Of a stretch of 64,000 bases of DNA, positions 54,082-64,000 are shown piece after piece. The notes below the pieces were generated by a model, which worked only from the letters and a program-made list of their open reading frames with translations, was not told where the DNA came from and searched no databases. How positions within the stretch are numbered: the first letter of the stretch is position 1; each line of letters starts with the position of its first letter. Made by a program: the position numbers and the translations under genes. The DNA comes from Phoma sp. XZ068 (Eukaryota > Ascomycota > Dothideomycetes > Pleosporales > Didymellaceae): the NCBI GenBank assembly GCA_004835665.1, contig RBKR01000001.1:1302001-1366000 (forward strand). Direction: 5' to 3'.

Positions 54082-57000
54082 AGTGCGAGGCTTCGGATGT
54101 CAAGCTCACTTGAGGTCCACAGAAAGAGGAGCAAAGCGGACGTGGAACCAGCTTGAATTATTGTGGGTAAAGTCGTCAGCTAAATAGTCGCAACGATCTG
54201 CTGTACATGGTGCACCACAAGGCACACACGCGCAGTACAAACTGGTCTGCATGTCCCTCATACCGCAGCGCTAATCCCGCGTGCATCTTTTCCATAAACC
54301 TCCAACGGCGATGCCGATGATCAGCCAAGAAGATCCATCAGCGAGGGTGTCATCATTGACTGAAGCACCTGATTGCGTACTGAGTGAAAATTGGCGCAGG
54401 CATCCCCTCGTTGCTCACATCCTGCCTGAGCAGCCAAGAGGGTTCGTTGTCTTGTCCTAAGGCTGTTCGTTGAGTTGACAAGAGTTGGCCAAGGCATTAA
54501 GGACTGGACAAGACTGCATCAAGCAGTCACCATTCGGCGGTTGTCACTCAGGTCATGATCGTCGAACGAGGCCGGCCGTCCATGTCGAGCAGGTTGTTGT
54601 GTTTTTCAATCTTCATGGTATTCTCAATCACTATCCAATACGCACTGAGTATGGAGTTCAAGCAGAGTGAGCACGGAGAGGAGTGACTATGGGCGGGATA
54701 AAAGGAAAGGAGTGGAGTTGGCCAAGGCAACGTGTGCGGGGGTGGAGGCCAAGTCTCGGTGCATCTCGAATTTAGCGCGTCACAATCTTGGTTGTCTCCC
54801 GCGCCGTTCTCACCACATCACCAGCCTCCAATGGAGTACGGAAGTTTCGAAGCGGAATCATTGCGTCGGAGAAACTCCCGGGTAGTCAAAGCTATAGCCT
54901 GCGATCCGTTGACATAGAGAGGCAAAGAGGAGGCTGTAGGGTAGCGCCAGGAACTGAACACTTGCAAGCCCAATGGACGGTCAATGCTCGAAGATGATCA
55001 AGTGCCCAACCTTGCAGGAGATTTACAAACAAACGCATAACGGACTCGACACTGTGTATACTACGTGAACAAGCCATCATGGAATCCAATGACATTGGTA
55101 GAACGAAGGCCTCCAACAAGACAAGCGAACGGCACGCGACCGAATCCTACCAACACAAACCATTGTCCGGGTTACTGTTCCTGGAATGAGCGGTCGCCTC
55201 ACCGCTTTAGCCCTCTGGCCGGTGCACGCCATGTAAATTGTCACTCAATGCCAAGCAGCTCGGCTTGCAACCTTCTCTCGGAGGCGTGTTACAACGCGTC
55301 GGAAAATACAGTAGTAATCCTTCACGAGCTCCGACGCTGTGGTCTACATCTCCACTGAGGCTTCTGCCCCAAGCCGATTAGACTGCCGAGTAGCGGCATC
55401 TCGGCACCAAATTCTCTGCCCATATTTTCCCTCGCGGTTTATTGACATCAGTGCCAAAGCAGTGCAGCGAGAGATGCACAATTGGAGGTGCGTTCCGCTG
55501 AGCACTAATCTCGATCAGCTGATATACACGTCGACGCTTGCCAGATCAAAAACACGAGGTATGGCGGCGGCCTGAGTATCCAACTACCAAACTATCACGT
55601 AGATACAGTACGATTGAAATTGGAAGCGGCAGGCTACTTGACAATGGCGAGTAGAGGCTCGCGGTTGGGGGGTAAAGGACGTAGGCTCGCAGGGGGAGGC
55701 CCTACAACAACGACAGGCTTTCGATATTCACTTGCGGTGAGTGACGTGGGCCGCTACGTACGCATCATCCAAAGGGCTACTCCAAAGGAGCCTTGAGACA
55801 AACAAAAGATAAGAATCTCGATTTTCTGAAAAGAACGCCTTAGGACGCGTATTCTGGCGGGTACCTGGCTTGTTTCATGGGGGTCGTACTGCCCGCAGTA
55901 GTCAAGTCTTACCACAGCATGAGGAGCTGCCGTACTCTGGTCTACTGTTGTGGCTGTGCTTTGCGGGACCTGACTTGCTGACGATCGACTCATGGTCCTG
56001 CTCAGGGTCCTATTCTGATAGTCGCGTCGTCCATTTAGGCTTAGAAGGAGGACTTTCACAACATAAATTTAGCTTAGCGTCTGCTTCTTGTAGAACGAAC
56101 ACGAGGTCATACGAATATACGCGACGGAAGGATTTGAGGCTGTGCAAAGAAACTCCATGATTACACAAGTGGCTTGATCCCGCTACAGGAAGGTCCCTCG
56201 TTTCAGAGTACGATGTTATAAACATCGACAAATCGGTTGCCCAGTTCTGTACCAGCAATCGTATCCTAATCTCTACTTCATACTGTCGCACCGGAGACAA
56301 GGCCATCTTTGACATTTATTTGTTGCTGCCTGAAACACGAGCCCCCGACACAGAGTCAAATTAATGCATCGTCGTCCTTCTTATTGTCCCGACGCATGCG
56401 CTAGCAGCAGCGCTTGCCCAACCACAATTCAGCCCTACCCACCCTCTCGGGTCGAGCCATGCAAACGCTCTTGCAGCTGCCACGTGTGTTCCTATTCTAT
56501 CAATTCAAGTCCGCGATTTTGCATTGAAATGTCCGTATCCAGTCGTAATGAAACGTGCAGTACTACAGCAGTAACATTGGCCTGCTCCTGTCTACCTTGG
56601 CCTCCACTGAATGCGAATGGGACATCTGCTGCGCCCTTGCACTCACGACGGGCAGTTGATGATGCTCAGGCATCAACCCGGGCAGGATGCGGATCAGCAA
56701 GGCGATTCGCTTGTGGAGAACAAGGAGAAACGCACTAGAAGACTGGAAATGAGCCTCTGCGGTTTGACGCTCTTTGTCGTGATGGTGATGTGGATCGACT
56801 GCAGCACGGCCAGCAACATCAAACGCACGGTCATTCACCGGTTGTGGCGGCGCCGCATACCGATATGTCGTGCTATGTGAGAGGGTCTAACAGCCAAGCA
56901 TCAGGCATTCTTGCGCCATGCGCAAGCAGCGCCGGAGCTTCGACTGCTTCACTGTACACAGCGGTCTGTACGCGCTCGGGTCAGATGGATAAGGTGAGGA

Positions 57001-57441
57001 CACGCCTCTCGTCATGTTGACGCCAAGAGTGATGCTTCCACGATGTGAGTGGTCATTGCTCGTGTTGACCCCGCTGCGCGAGCCGTGAGCTCCTGATGGA
57101 GCTGCCTGATCTCGTGGCTGAGCAGGGCAATCGAATTAGCTTCACCATCGTTTTCACAAGCAAGATTGAGAGTGGTAGCGAGCGGATCGGACCTGTGCGC
57201 AACGCTCGCGGGAGATTATATAAAGACCCTGGCATAAGTGAAGGCGTTTCGGAACTCTGACCTGACAGCTGCATCTTCACTTGGACGTCCTCGCCAACCC
57301 CAAGCTTCTATTTACCTCTTCCGTCGCTCCTTCCTACCCTCCTTTACACCTTTGAGTCTGTTGATCAGCATTTCTTCCATCGCCGGCTTCTTGCCTTCCA
57401 ATCCACTCTCCATCAAACACAACAGTCAACACGATCACACC
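54082..57441. other. 3.4-kb intergenic region, no gene seen
   Basis: Upstream of the sugar permease (minus) and of the small zinc protein (plus). Open frames are under 125 codons with no splice-compatible partners, family motifs or coding-like composition. A TATA box for the zinc-protein gene is listed separately. Confidence 0.5.
57217..57225 (+). promoter_or_regulatory. TATA box of the small zinc-protein gene
   Basis: TATATAAAG lies about 217 bp upstream of the ATG at 57442, followed by a pyrimidine-rich leader (57300-57415) typical of well-transcribed fungal genes. Confidence 0.45.
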
Positions 57442-57588
57442 ATGAAGGAATGCCCTACCTGCCGCGGACTGGGGACGGTCAAGTGCGATGACTGCAACGG
57501 CACAGGCAAAGGCTGCACCAGCTGCAAACGAGACGGCACGCAAAAGTGTCATGTCTGCGAGGGATCAGGCGCGATACACACCAACTGA
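57442..57588 (+). CDS. 48-aa DnaJ-type zinc-motif protein
   Basis: A complete short frame from ATG 57442 (context ACACCATGA) to TGA at 57586. It is almost entirely four cysteine pairs in the DnaJ central-domain pattern: CPTCRGLG, CDDCNGTG, CTSCKRDG and CHVCEGSG, so it should bind two zinc ions. In DnaJ/Hsp40 this domain binds unfolded substrates and comes with a J domain, which is missing here. Stand-alone copies exist in plants and yeast (for example Bsd2-type and chloroplast BSD2 chaperones), mostly larger. The upstream frame extends to 57238, but that part has no similarity and is taken as leader. A role as a redox chaperone or metal handler is inference. Confidence 0.7.
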   Translation: MKECPTCRGLGTVKCDDCNGTGKGCTSCKRDGTQKCHVCEGSGAIHTN

Positions 57589-58453
57589 GTCCGCCTGCAT
57601 CCGCATTCAGGCGAGCATGTTGCAGATGGATGGAACATGCAACCTGGGGGAATACGAGCGACTCGCGCAGGGATCCCTAGGTACGTGGCTTGAAACAAGC
57701 ACAGCCACCCAGCATCTTCAGCATTTGAGATACCCCGAGTGCCTTGAGATGCTCCTGAAGGGGTAGAGTTATTGGAGGTTGTTCGGAATTGTAACTCCTG
57801 CGAGCTGGGCGGAGGAGGCACGTCTTCAATTTCCGAGAATCCCAACACTGACACATCTCAGGTCAGGTCACCTTATCAACAACCTCGATCAGGCTTATCG
57901 GTGCGCAGGCGCACTGCAGGCGCACAGCCGTCATGTCGTGGGGGATGGATGAAAGCACAGGCAGAACTGATGCCGTGCATGCGTGCGTTGCAATTTTACT
58001 CTCTCGCGCGATACCCAATTTCCGAGATATCCGAGCTTTGATTTGGCGTTGGAGAAAGGTCCGGTATCTGTTATTGGTTGGCCTCGGCTGCAGTTGGGGT
58101 TTGCTGGATTCGAGGTATTCGTGAGGGCGAGGGTGCGAGGCAAACAGCTGTAGTTCGCTGGTGATGAGATTGGTGAGTTGTCACGAAAAGGCCCGAAAAG
58201 CGCTTACACTCTCAACGTCCTTTCAATCGAAAACAGGATTCGGACCAGCAATATAACACCAATATCAATTCCCTGAGCGGTTTTTTAATGACATGTGGTA
58301 GACGAAGGAGCTGTGTTAACGAGGCTGTAATAACTAGACTTGCCAGCCCGGTAAAAATACATTTGCCGTGAACAATAGTGTTGACATATTCAAGTAAGGC
58401 TCCACGCAACAGAAGTGAAGAATGTACACGCGTATACTAGACTATGAGGTGGC

Positions 58454-58520
58454 AAAGCAAAAAGAAACACCCCTCAGCAGAATCGACCTGTTATTTACGA
58501 CTGAAAGCAAAAAGAAACAC
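58454..58520. repeat. Direct repeat of 17 bp, 50 bp apart
   Basis: AAAGCAAAAAGAAACAC occurs at 58454-58470 and 58504-58520 without mismatch. Both lie on the 3-prime side of the tRNA gene and carry its T5 terminators. Confidence 0.9.
58509..58513 (-). terminator. RNA polymerase III terminator of tRNA-Glu
   Basis: A T5 run on the minus strand, 12 nt after the tRNA 3-prime end. A second T5 in an identical 17-bp context (AAAGCAAAAAGAAACAC) lies exactly 50 bp further on (58454-58470), a likely back-up. Confidence 0.7.
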
Positions 58521-58524
58521 ATGT

Positions 58525-58617
58525 TTCCGGTACCGGGAATCGAACCCGGGTCTTTCCGGATCTTCAATCGAGTGATCGGTTGAAAGCGGAATATCCTAGC
58601 CTCTGGACTATACCGGA
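58525..58617 (-). tRNA. tRNA-Glu (UUC) with a 21-nt intron
   Basis: On the minus strand: acceptor stem TCCGGTA/TACCGGA with discriminator A, D arm GTCC..GGAT, anticodon stem TTCCG/CGGAA with loop CTTTCA plus C38, and T arm CCGGG-TTCGATT-CCCGG. The anticodon is TTC. The 21-nt intron (ACCGATCACTCGATTGAAGAT) lies after position 37, the canonical place for the tRNA splicing endonuclease. Mature length is 72 nt before CCA addition. A and B boxes are good. The tRNA decodes GAA. Confidence 0.92.
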
Positions 58618-59249
58618 GATGGTACTGTTAATGAAAGTTGGAGGGAGTAAATAATATATATCACAATGAATTAAAACGGTGCAAAGCGGTATTCCTGGGC
58701 ACTTATCGTACTTGGGATCATTGGCTTCGACTGTTGGGGAAATGTGTGGAGATGCTCGGGGAGGATCGGCGAGTACGCGGATTATCAGCTCGAAGAACAT
58801 TGTAGGTATGTAGCTCGAAGACTCAATGTCAAAGTTCAACTATCCATTCTGCACTACACCACACTACAATAGTAACATACAAGTACAATATACTCTACAC
58901 TTCCGTCTATCGTAAACGCCATACAGGGGTGGTAATACAACAGGGTTGTTATACATATTGAATGAGACGAGAGCATGCCTGTCGTGGTCTAGTCGGCAGC
59001 GCTTCGTGCTGCTTTCTTCGTCTTTATCGTGGTTCGTCGATGGGCGAGTGGGAGCTGGGTGTGTGCGCGCTGAGTGTGCGGCTTGTGAGATATAAGTACA
59101 TGACGATTGGCTCGCCGCTTGGAGTATTGTGTTGGAGGGCTTAGTTGGCGAGCCCGTGACGACTCATTCCTGTCGGTAGTCGTGGTTACTGGACATCGAT
59201 ATCGATATCACCAGTCCGTGGGCGCCGACAATGCAAAACGTTAAAACCA
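58618..59249. other. Intergenic, no gene seen
   Basis: About 630 bp between the tRNA and the 3-prime end of the LeuRS gene. A short self-complementary segment ATCGATATCGAT inside an ACTGG..CCAGT frame lies at 59188-59215. Confidence 0.45.
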
Positions 59250-62200
59250 TCAAGGCTGCTCTTCCACCGGACTCTTCTCCTTCGCAAGCTCATCTCTCAC
59301 CGTACCCTCCCCATTCTTCTTCACCTTATTCTTCTTCCCGCTGACGAAATTAACAAGCTTATCTCCAACAATAACAACCTTCCAATCACTCGGCATCGAT
59401 TCGTGCAGTGGATGAGGTTTGTTAGTCTCGCTCATAGCCCATAACTTGCCAGTTTCTCGGTCCAGCCATTCCTTGCCTTCGGGCGTCTGAGCTACCTGTT
59501 TTATAATCGCGATAGCATTTTCCACCCTTTGGTCTTGCCGGAATACGGAACGTGGTGGCTTGTGGATCTCGACTTCGAACTTGCGCTTGCCGTCGACTTG
59601 CACCACGCAGGTCCGGAAGGGGTTGAGGTGGGGGATGATATCGGTGTCTGCGGTGGGGAAACCGGCGGTGAAGACCGATGGAGCGACTGTGATATTATGC
59701 CTACGCTCATGAGGGTGGATGGTTTGGTGGTGGAGGTTGTGCCAGGCTTCTTCGGCTACGCCTGGGGCGATGGGGGCGACCATGCGGATGAGGTGGATGG
59801 TAGCGGACCACTTCAGCCAGGGCATGAGCTCGGAGGAGTGAGGGGCGTCCCAGATGGAGTTGGTCAACGTCATCAAGTCGCTGACGATGGTGTTGAGGGA
59901 GTAGGATTGCGAGTAGGAATCCGTGACACTTGCGATGATCTGCTGAGTCTTGGTCCACAGCTTCGCTTCGTCAACCTTGAGAGCAGCGATTAGCTCCGTC
60001 TGGCCCGCAAGCTTGGTCCATTTCTTCTTGGCTTGATAGTAACGATGAACAATCGCATCCAGATCGTCATCGACGTTCGTCGGGGTGCTGAACCTCTCCA
60101 ACTCTTGATCGGGAAACCAGCTTGCACTGGACAGTCGAATGACTCGTTGCAGCCAACGCTGGACACCAGCGATTTTCTCCTCATCCCACTCAAGCACGTC
60201 AGAGACTGGCGCCTGGAAGAGCATATGTGCACGTGTTGCATCGGCACCATACTCGGCGATTGTGGCCCCTGGATCAACGCCGTTATACTTGCTCTTGGAC
60301 ATCTTCTCGAAGCTGACGTTTGGAGTCAGACCGCTTGCCTTGATCTTGGGATGATTCATGTCTGTGGTATCGACTTCGTCAGGCTTTAAGAACCGTCCGT
60401 TTTCGGGGTCCGTAAATGTCTTGCCGTGTACCATGCCTTGCGTTATGAGCTGCCTAAATGGTTCGCCCTGCAACGTATTCCCATTTGACCACAATGGAGT
60501 CGTTGCAAGGAATTTTGAGATGAAGCGAGCGTACAGCAGGTGCAAGATGGCATGCTCAACACCACCGATGTAGAGGTCGACTGACATTCCCTCGTTCGCC
60601 TTTTGAGGGTCCACAATCGCGGAAGCGTTTTTAGGGTCCAGGAACCTAAAGAAGTACCATGACGAATCCATGAAAGTGTCCATAGTGTCAGTTTCGCGTT
60701 CAGCTGCCAATCCACATTTAGGACATGATGTCTTCTTCCAGGTCTCATCCTCAGCGAGAGGATTGCCAGATCTTCCTTGGAAGAAACTCTCCGGCAGGTT
60801 CGGCAGTACAACTGGTAGATCCGAGTCGGGTACAGGTACTGGGCCACAAGAGTGGCAATGCACAATGGGTATAGGTGCACCCCAGTATCGCTGTCGACTA
60901 ATGAGCCAGTCGCGAAGCCGCCAGTTTTCAGTCTGCTCTGCACGCTTCCCTGACTCCTGGAGCCTCTGGACGATGAGTTTTACAGCTTTCTTTGAAGCCA
61001 TGTCGGCAAATTCAGGAATGTCAGCAGCGACAAACCCCCTTGCAGTCATGACTTGGTCGTCTTTGCTGCCAGGCAGCAGTTCTGGAGCTGGTGTGCCTGC
61101 TTTCGCGGTTATGACCGCCTTGATGGGCTCATCTCCAGCGTTGGTCCTCCAGAACGAGTGGTCGCGAGTGTCGTGTCCAGGCACACCCATGACTGCACCT
61201 GAGCCGTAGCCATCGAGCACATAAGGGGCTACGTAGATTGGAATGGCGGATTCACTAGTACCTGTGACTTGAGCGAGTGGGTTGCGAGCGACCACGTTTG
61301 GTAGACGGTAGCCCTCCTTGGTGTCGAGAGGAAGGTCTTTTGCGCGGGAGATGAAAGCTTGTAATGATTCGTCGTCTGCAGCTAACTGCTGGACAATGGG
61401 GTGGCTCAGGGAGAGAGCAATGTACTGCACGCCGAACAAGGTATCTGCTCGTGTGGTGAAGACATCGACCGGGTCAAAGTGCAAGTCGCTGTTGTCTGCC
61501 TCGATGTCGAACCAGAGCTGTGTGCCCTCGGACTTGCCAATCCAGTTCTTCTGCATAGCAAGCACCTTATCTGGCCACCTTCCATTCTCAGCCAGTGCGT
61601 CCAGGTCCTTCAGCAATGGCTCCTGAAACTCCTTGATCTTCAGAAACCACTGCTTCAGCATGAGCTTCTCGACCTTTGCACCTGATCGCCATGAGCAGCC
61701 ATTGGCGTCGACCTGCTCGTTGGCGAGGACGGTCTTATCGACGGGATCGTAGTTCACGAGGGATTCGGCTTGGTAGGCAAGGCCCTGTTCGTGGAGCATG
61801 AGAAAGATTCGCTGGGTGTGTTTGTAGAAGTCGGGATCACATGTTCGAATTTCCTATGAAGACGTCAGCTTCGTCTATCATCTATGCTAGTGGTTCTCAT
61901 ACAGCATCCCAGTCCCAGCGACCGCCCATAACCATCATCTGCGCCTTCATAGCCTCGATGTTCTGCAGCGTCCACTTCTCTGGGTGGACGCCGCGTTCAA
62001 TCGCAGCATTCTCGGCGGGCAGACCAAACGCGTCCCAGCCGATAGGGTGCAAGACCTTGTAGCCCTGCATGCGCTTGAAGCGGGCCAGGACATCAGAGAT
62101 GGTGTATACGCGCAAGTGGCCCAGGTGCAGGGTGCCGGATGGATATGGGAACATGGGCAGAACATATGCTTTGCCCTTGGTGGGCGCTGGCTCCTGCCCG

Positions 62201-62385
62201 CTCGCGGCCAGCTCGTCCCAATGAGGCTGCCATTTGGCTGTAAGCGCTTCTATCCTGACCGCAGATGCTGCGTTCTTGCGCGCCCTCATTGGTATAGGCC
62301 ATGATGACGCTCGCCGGGCGCAGGGGAGGACAGCATGGCGTGAGGCCGGCCGCCAGCCGAGGCGATAGACATGGAGAGCCCGCAT
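59250..62385 (-). CDS. NAM2: Mitochondrial leucyl-tRNA synthetase
   Basis: Two exons, 62385-61903 and 61853-59250, with a 49-nt intron (GTATGA..TTCATAG, phase 0), give 1028 aa. The ATG is at 62385; the frame before it starts with GTG. An Arg-rich, acid-free N-terminus (MRALHVYRLGWRPASRH) fits a mitochondrial presequence. The class Ia core shows MFPYPSGTLHLGHLRVYTISD (HIGH motif, HLGH at 87-90), an inserted CP1 editing domain with TTRADTLFGVQYIALS and YGSGAVMGVPGHDTRD, a Cys4-like zinc insert (HSCGPV, SCPKCGL), and FEKMSKSKYNGVDP (KMSKS). This is the bacterial/organellar type. Yeast Nam2 also assists group I intron splicing; whether this one does is unknown. Divergent from an amino-acid permease. 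Confidence 0.95.
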
Positions 62386-62730
62386 CACCTAGACGCGTGC
62401 GCGCGCGACAAAGGACGGGCAATTGGCGAGGTCATGTCCCGAGAGACTGCACGGCGAGACTCCCGCGGCGGTCATGAATTTCGGCCAGGGTATGAAGCTT
62501 GGACGCAGCAAGGCGGACGCTAGTCGTAGCGGGCGTAGCAGGTGCAGTTCGTCTCATCCCCGACATGCGAGGCCATCAACAGGAACCATTCACACACCGC
62601 TGTGCTGCTGTAGCCATACTAGGGGGCATTTAGCTGGACCCCCTGCTGTCTTTTGTTGTTTACACACTCGTCTCCCATGGCTTCGTCGTAGGATATCATA
62701 ATAGACCTCCCCTCACCGCACCTCCGCACC
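62386..62730. promoter_or_regulatory. 345-bp bidirectional promoter, LeuRS and L-type permease
   Basis: The two ATGs face outward with 345 bp between them. No TATA box is obvious on either side. Both promoters must lie here. Confidence 0.55.
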
Positions 62731-64000
62731 ATGGCCGGCCGCTATGCCAACCTCCCGCCGCCGACCCGCGATTCCCTCGAGCTCGCCTCGCTGGCGTCGT
62801 CCTCGCACCCGTCGCGCCGCACCTCGGAAGACTCGTCGGCCTCGGGCGCGCCTTCCTCGCGGAGACTGTCGCTGGACGACGAGGATCCCCTGTTCGAGGC
62901 GACCGAGCACGAGGGCAACCGCCCGCGACACAACCGCTCCTACAGCGTGTCCTCTGCCTTTGACTTTGCGCCCAGCCTGTTCCCGCTCTCGAGCACCGCG
63001 CAGGGCTACACGGCACTGGGCGCGCCCTCGAATCCCGCCCTCGACCCGACCAGTGCGCTCAATGGCGGCTCGCTGGAGAAGAACAAGAGCCTGACCTACC
63101 TGAACGGCCTGTCGCTGGTCATTGGCCTGATTATCGGCAGCGGCATCTTCTCCTCGCCGTCGCAGGTGAACAAGAATGCCGGATCGCCGGGCGCGTCGTT
63201 GCTCGTCTGGGTCGTCGCTGGAGTGCTGGCGTGGACAGGCGCCGCCAGCTATGCAGAGCTCGGCGGCGCAATTCCCTTGAACGGCGGCGCCCAGGTCTAC
63301 CTCTCCAAGATCTTCGGCGAATGGGCGGGTTTCCTGTTCACCTGGTGCGCTGTGACCGTCCTCAAGCCTGGTTCGGCAGCCATCATCGCCATCATCTTCG
63401 GCGAATATCTCGTCCGCGCAGTCATCGGCGCAGAGGCAGTGGACGCCAGCGCATGGCTGAACAAGGGCATTGCACTGGCAGGACTCGTCGTCGTCACCGC
63501 TCTGAACTGCGTATCAACAAAGCTCGGCACCCGCAGTGCTGACGTCTTCATGTTCTTGAAGTTCCTCGCTCTCACTGGCGTATTCGTAATTGGCATTGTA
63601 GTCGCCATCACAGGCCTCTCCTACCGCGGCGACGCGAACCAGGACTGGAAGAAGCAGGGCTGGTTCGACAACACCTCGCACAATATTAGCAATTGGGCTG
63701 TTGCATTGTACGCCGGCCTGTGGGCCTTTGACGGCTGGGACAACGTATGTCTTCCTCGCACAATTCAATCACCGTCTGACTAACAAAATCAGGTCAACTA
63801 CGTAACCGCAGAGTTCAAGAACCCCTCCCGCGACCTCCCCCGCGTAATCCACACCTCCCTCCCGCTCGTCATCCTCTGCTACATCCTCGCCAACATATCC
63901 TACTTCCTTGTGCTCCCCACGCACGTCATCGAATCCTCCAACACCGTCGCCGTCGCCTTCGGGAGCCAAGTCTTCGGTCCCGTAGGCGCTCTCGTCCTCG
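62731..64000 (+). CDS. L-type amino-acid permease (LAT/MUP1-like), cut by the window edge
   Basis: Two exons are visible, 62731-63744 and 63793 onward, with a 48-nt intron (GTATGT..AAATCAG, phase 0); the gene continues past the right edge. About 407 residues are seen. The N-terminus (~110 residues) is a Ser/Arg-rich cytosolic tail. The transporter core begins with LTYLNGLSLVIGLIIGSGIF, the unwound substrate-binding helix 1 of APC-fold carriers (GSGIF motif), then VLAWTGAASYAELGGAIPLNG (helix 3 region), WAVALYAGLWAFDGWDN and, after the intron, VNYVTAEFKNPSRDLPR, typical of LAT-type carriers. Relatives include yeast methionine permeases Mup1/Mup3. Substrate could be large neutral amino acids or methionine. 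It is divergent from mitochondrial leucyl-tRNA synthetase. Confidence 0.9.

Larger units (their letters stand above)
57589..58524. other. Intergenic, no gene seen
   Basis: About 935 bp. Short chance frames only; the exact 17-bp repeat near the tRNA is described separately. Confidence 0.45.

Noticed and set aside
59188..59215. Hairpin ACTGG..CCAGT with inner ATCGATATCGAT, as a terminator
   Set aside because: The inner palindrome is off-centre, so a continuous stem does not form; eukaryotic pol II genes do not use such terminators.
1..64000. CRISPR arrays, operons, ribosome binding sites, riboswitches
   Set aside because: The window is eukaryotic nuclear DNA with introns; no spaced direct repeats or riboswitch-like folds were seen.

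Overview
The window is a stretch of nuclear DNA from a filamentous ascomycete (Pezizomycotina, most likely Dothideomycetes). The evidence is: genes on both strands about every 2-3 kb, very short introns (about 48-70 nt) with GTRNGT donors, CTNAC-like branch points and CAG/TAG acceptors, pyrimidine-rich leaders before start codons, and families typical of such fungi (AA9 and AA16 LPMOs, MAL-type and lactose-type sugar permeases, an ASXH protein). The class assignment is inference. All exon structures below were worked out by eye from splice signals and reading-frame phase; none rests on transcript data.

Layout. 0-5.4 kb: an orphan nuclear-looking protein, a RING-finger protein and an ASXH-domain protein, all on the minus strand. 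6.3-10.7 kb, plus strand: SNARE Sec22, an alpha/beta hydrolase and an amidase. 10.9-12.9 kb: an MMTAG2-type RS-rich protein and Mediator subunit Med6, divergent from a 161-bp spacer. 13.5-17.5 kb: an accessory patch with two tandem paralogues of a lineage-specific membrane-anchored protein and a decayed tandem array that overlaps the start of one of them. 18-24.8 kb: a Puf3-like Pumilio protein, a 3.3-kb spacer and a single-pass membrane protein. 25.4-31.2 kb: GPI13 and an orphan 534-aa protein. 31.5-40.6 kb, minus strand: ChrR-like cupin, a large disordered membrane/AT-hook protein, a small membrane protein, a UBL-WLM metalloprotease and gamma-tubulin complex protein GCP2/Spc97.

40.9-54.1 kb is a nutrient-acquisition island: MAL-type alpha-glucoside permease, M6 metalloprotease with a C-terminal beta-trefoil-like domain, secreted AA16 LPMO, secreted AA9 LPMO and a second sugar permease. 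The LPMOs would open polysaccharides oxidatively, and the two permeases could import released sugars. That they act together is inference from adjacency and family function. Between the LPMOs lies a 342-bp AT-rich element with imperfect terminal inverted repeats.

57.4-64 kb: a 48-aa protein made almost entirely of DnaJ-type CxxCxGxG zinc motifs, an intron-containing tRNA-Glu(UUC), mitochondrial leucyl-tRNA synthetase and, divergent from it, an L-type amino-acid permease that runs off the right edge.

The most unusual items are the LPMO/transporter/protease island, the tandem orphan paralogues with their array of decayed 5-prime copies, the half Zn2Cys6 motif joined to an ASXH domain, the stand-alone DnaJ-type zinc protein, and three in-frame stopless introns.
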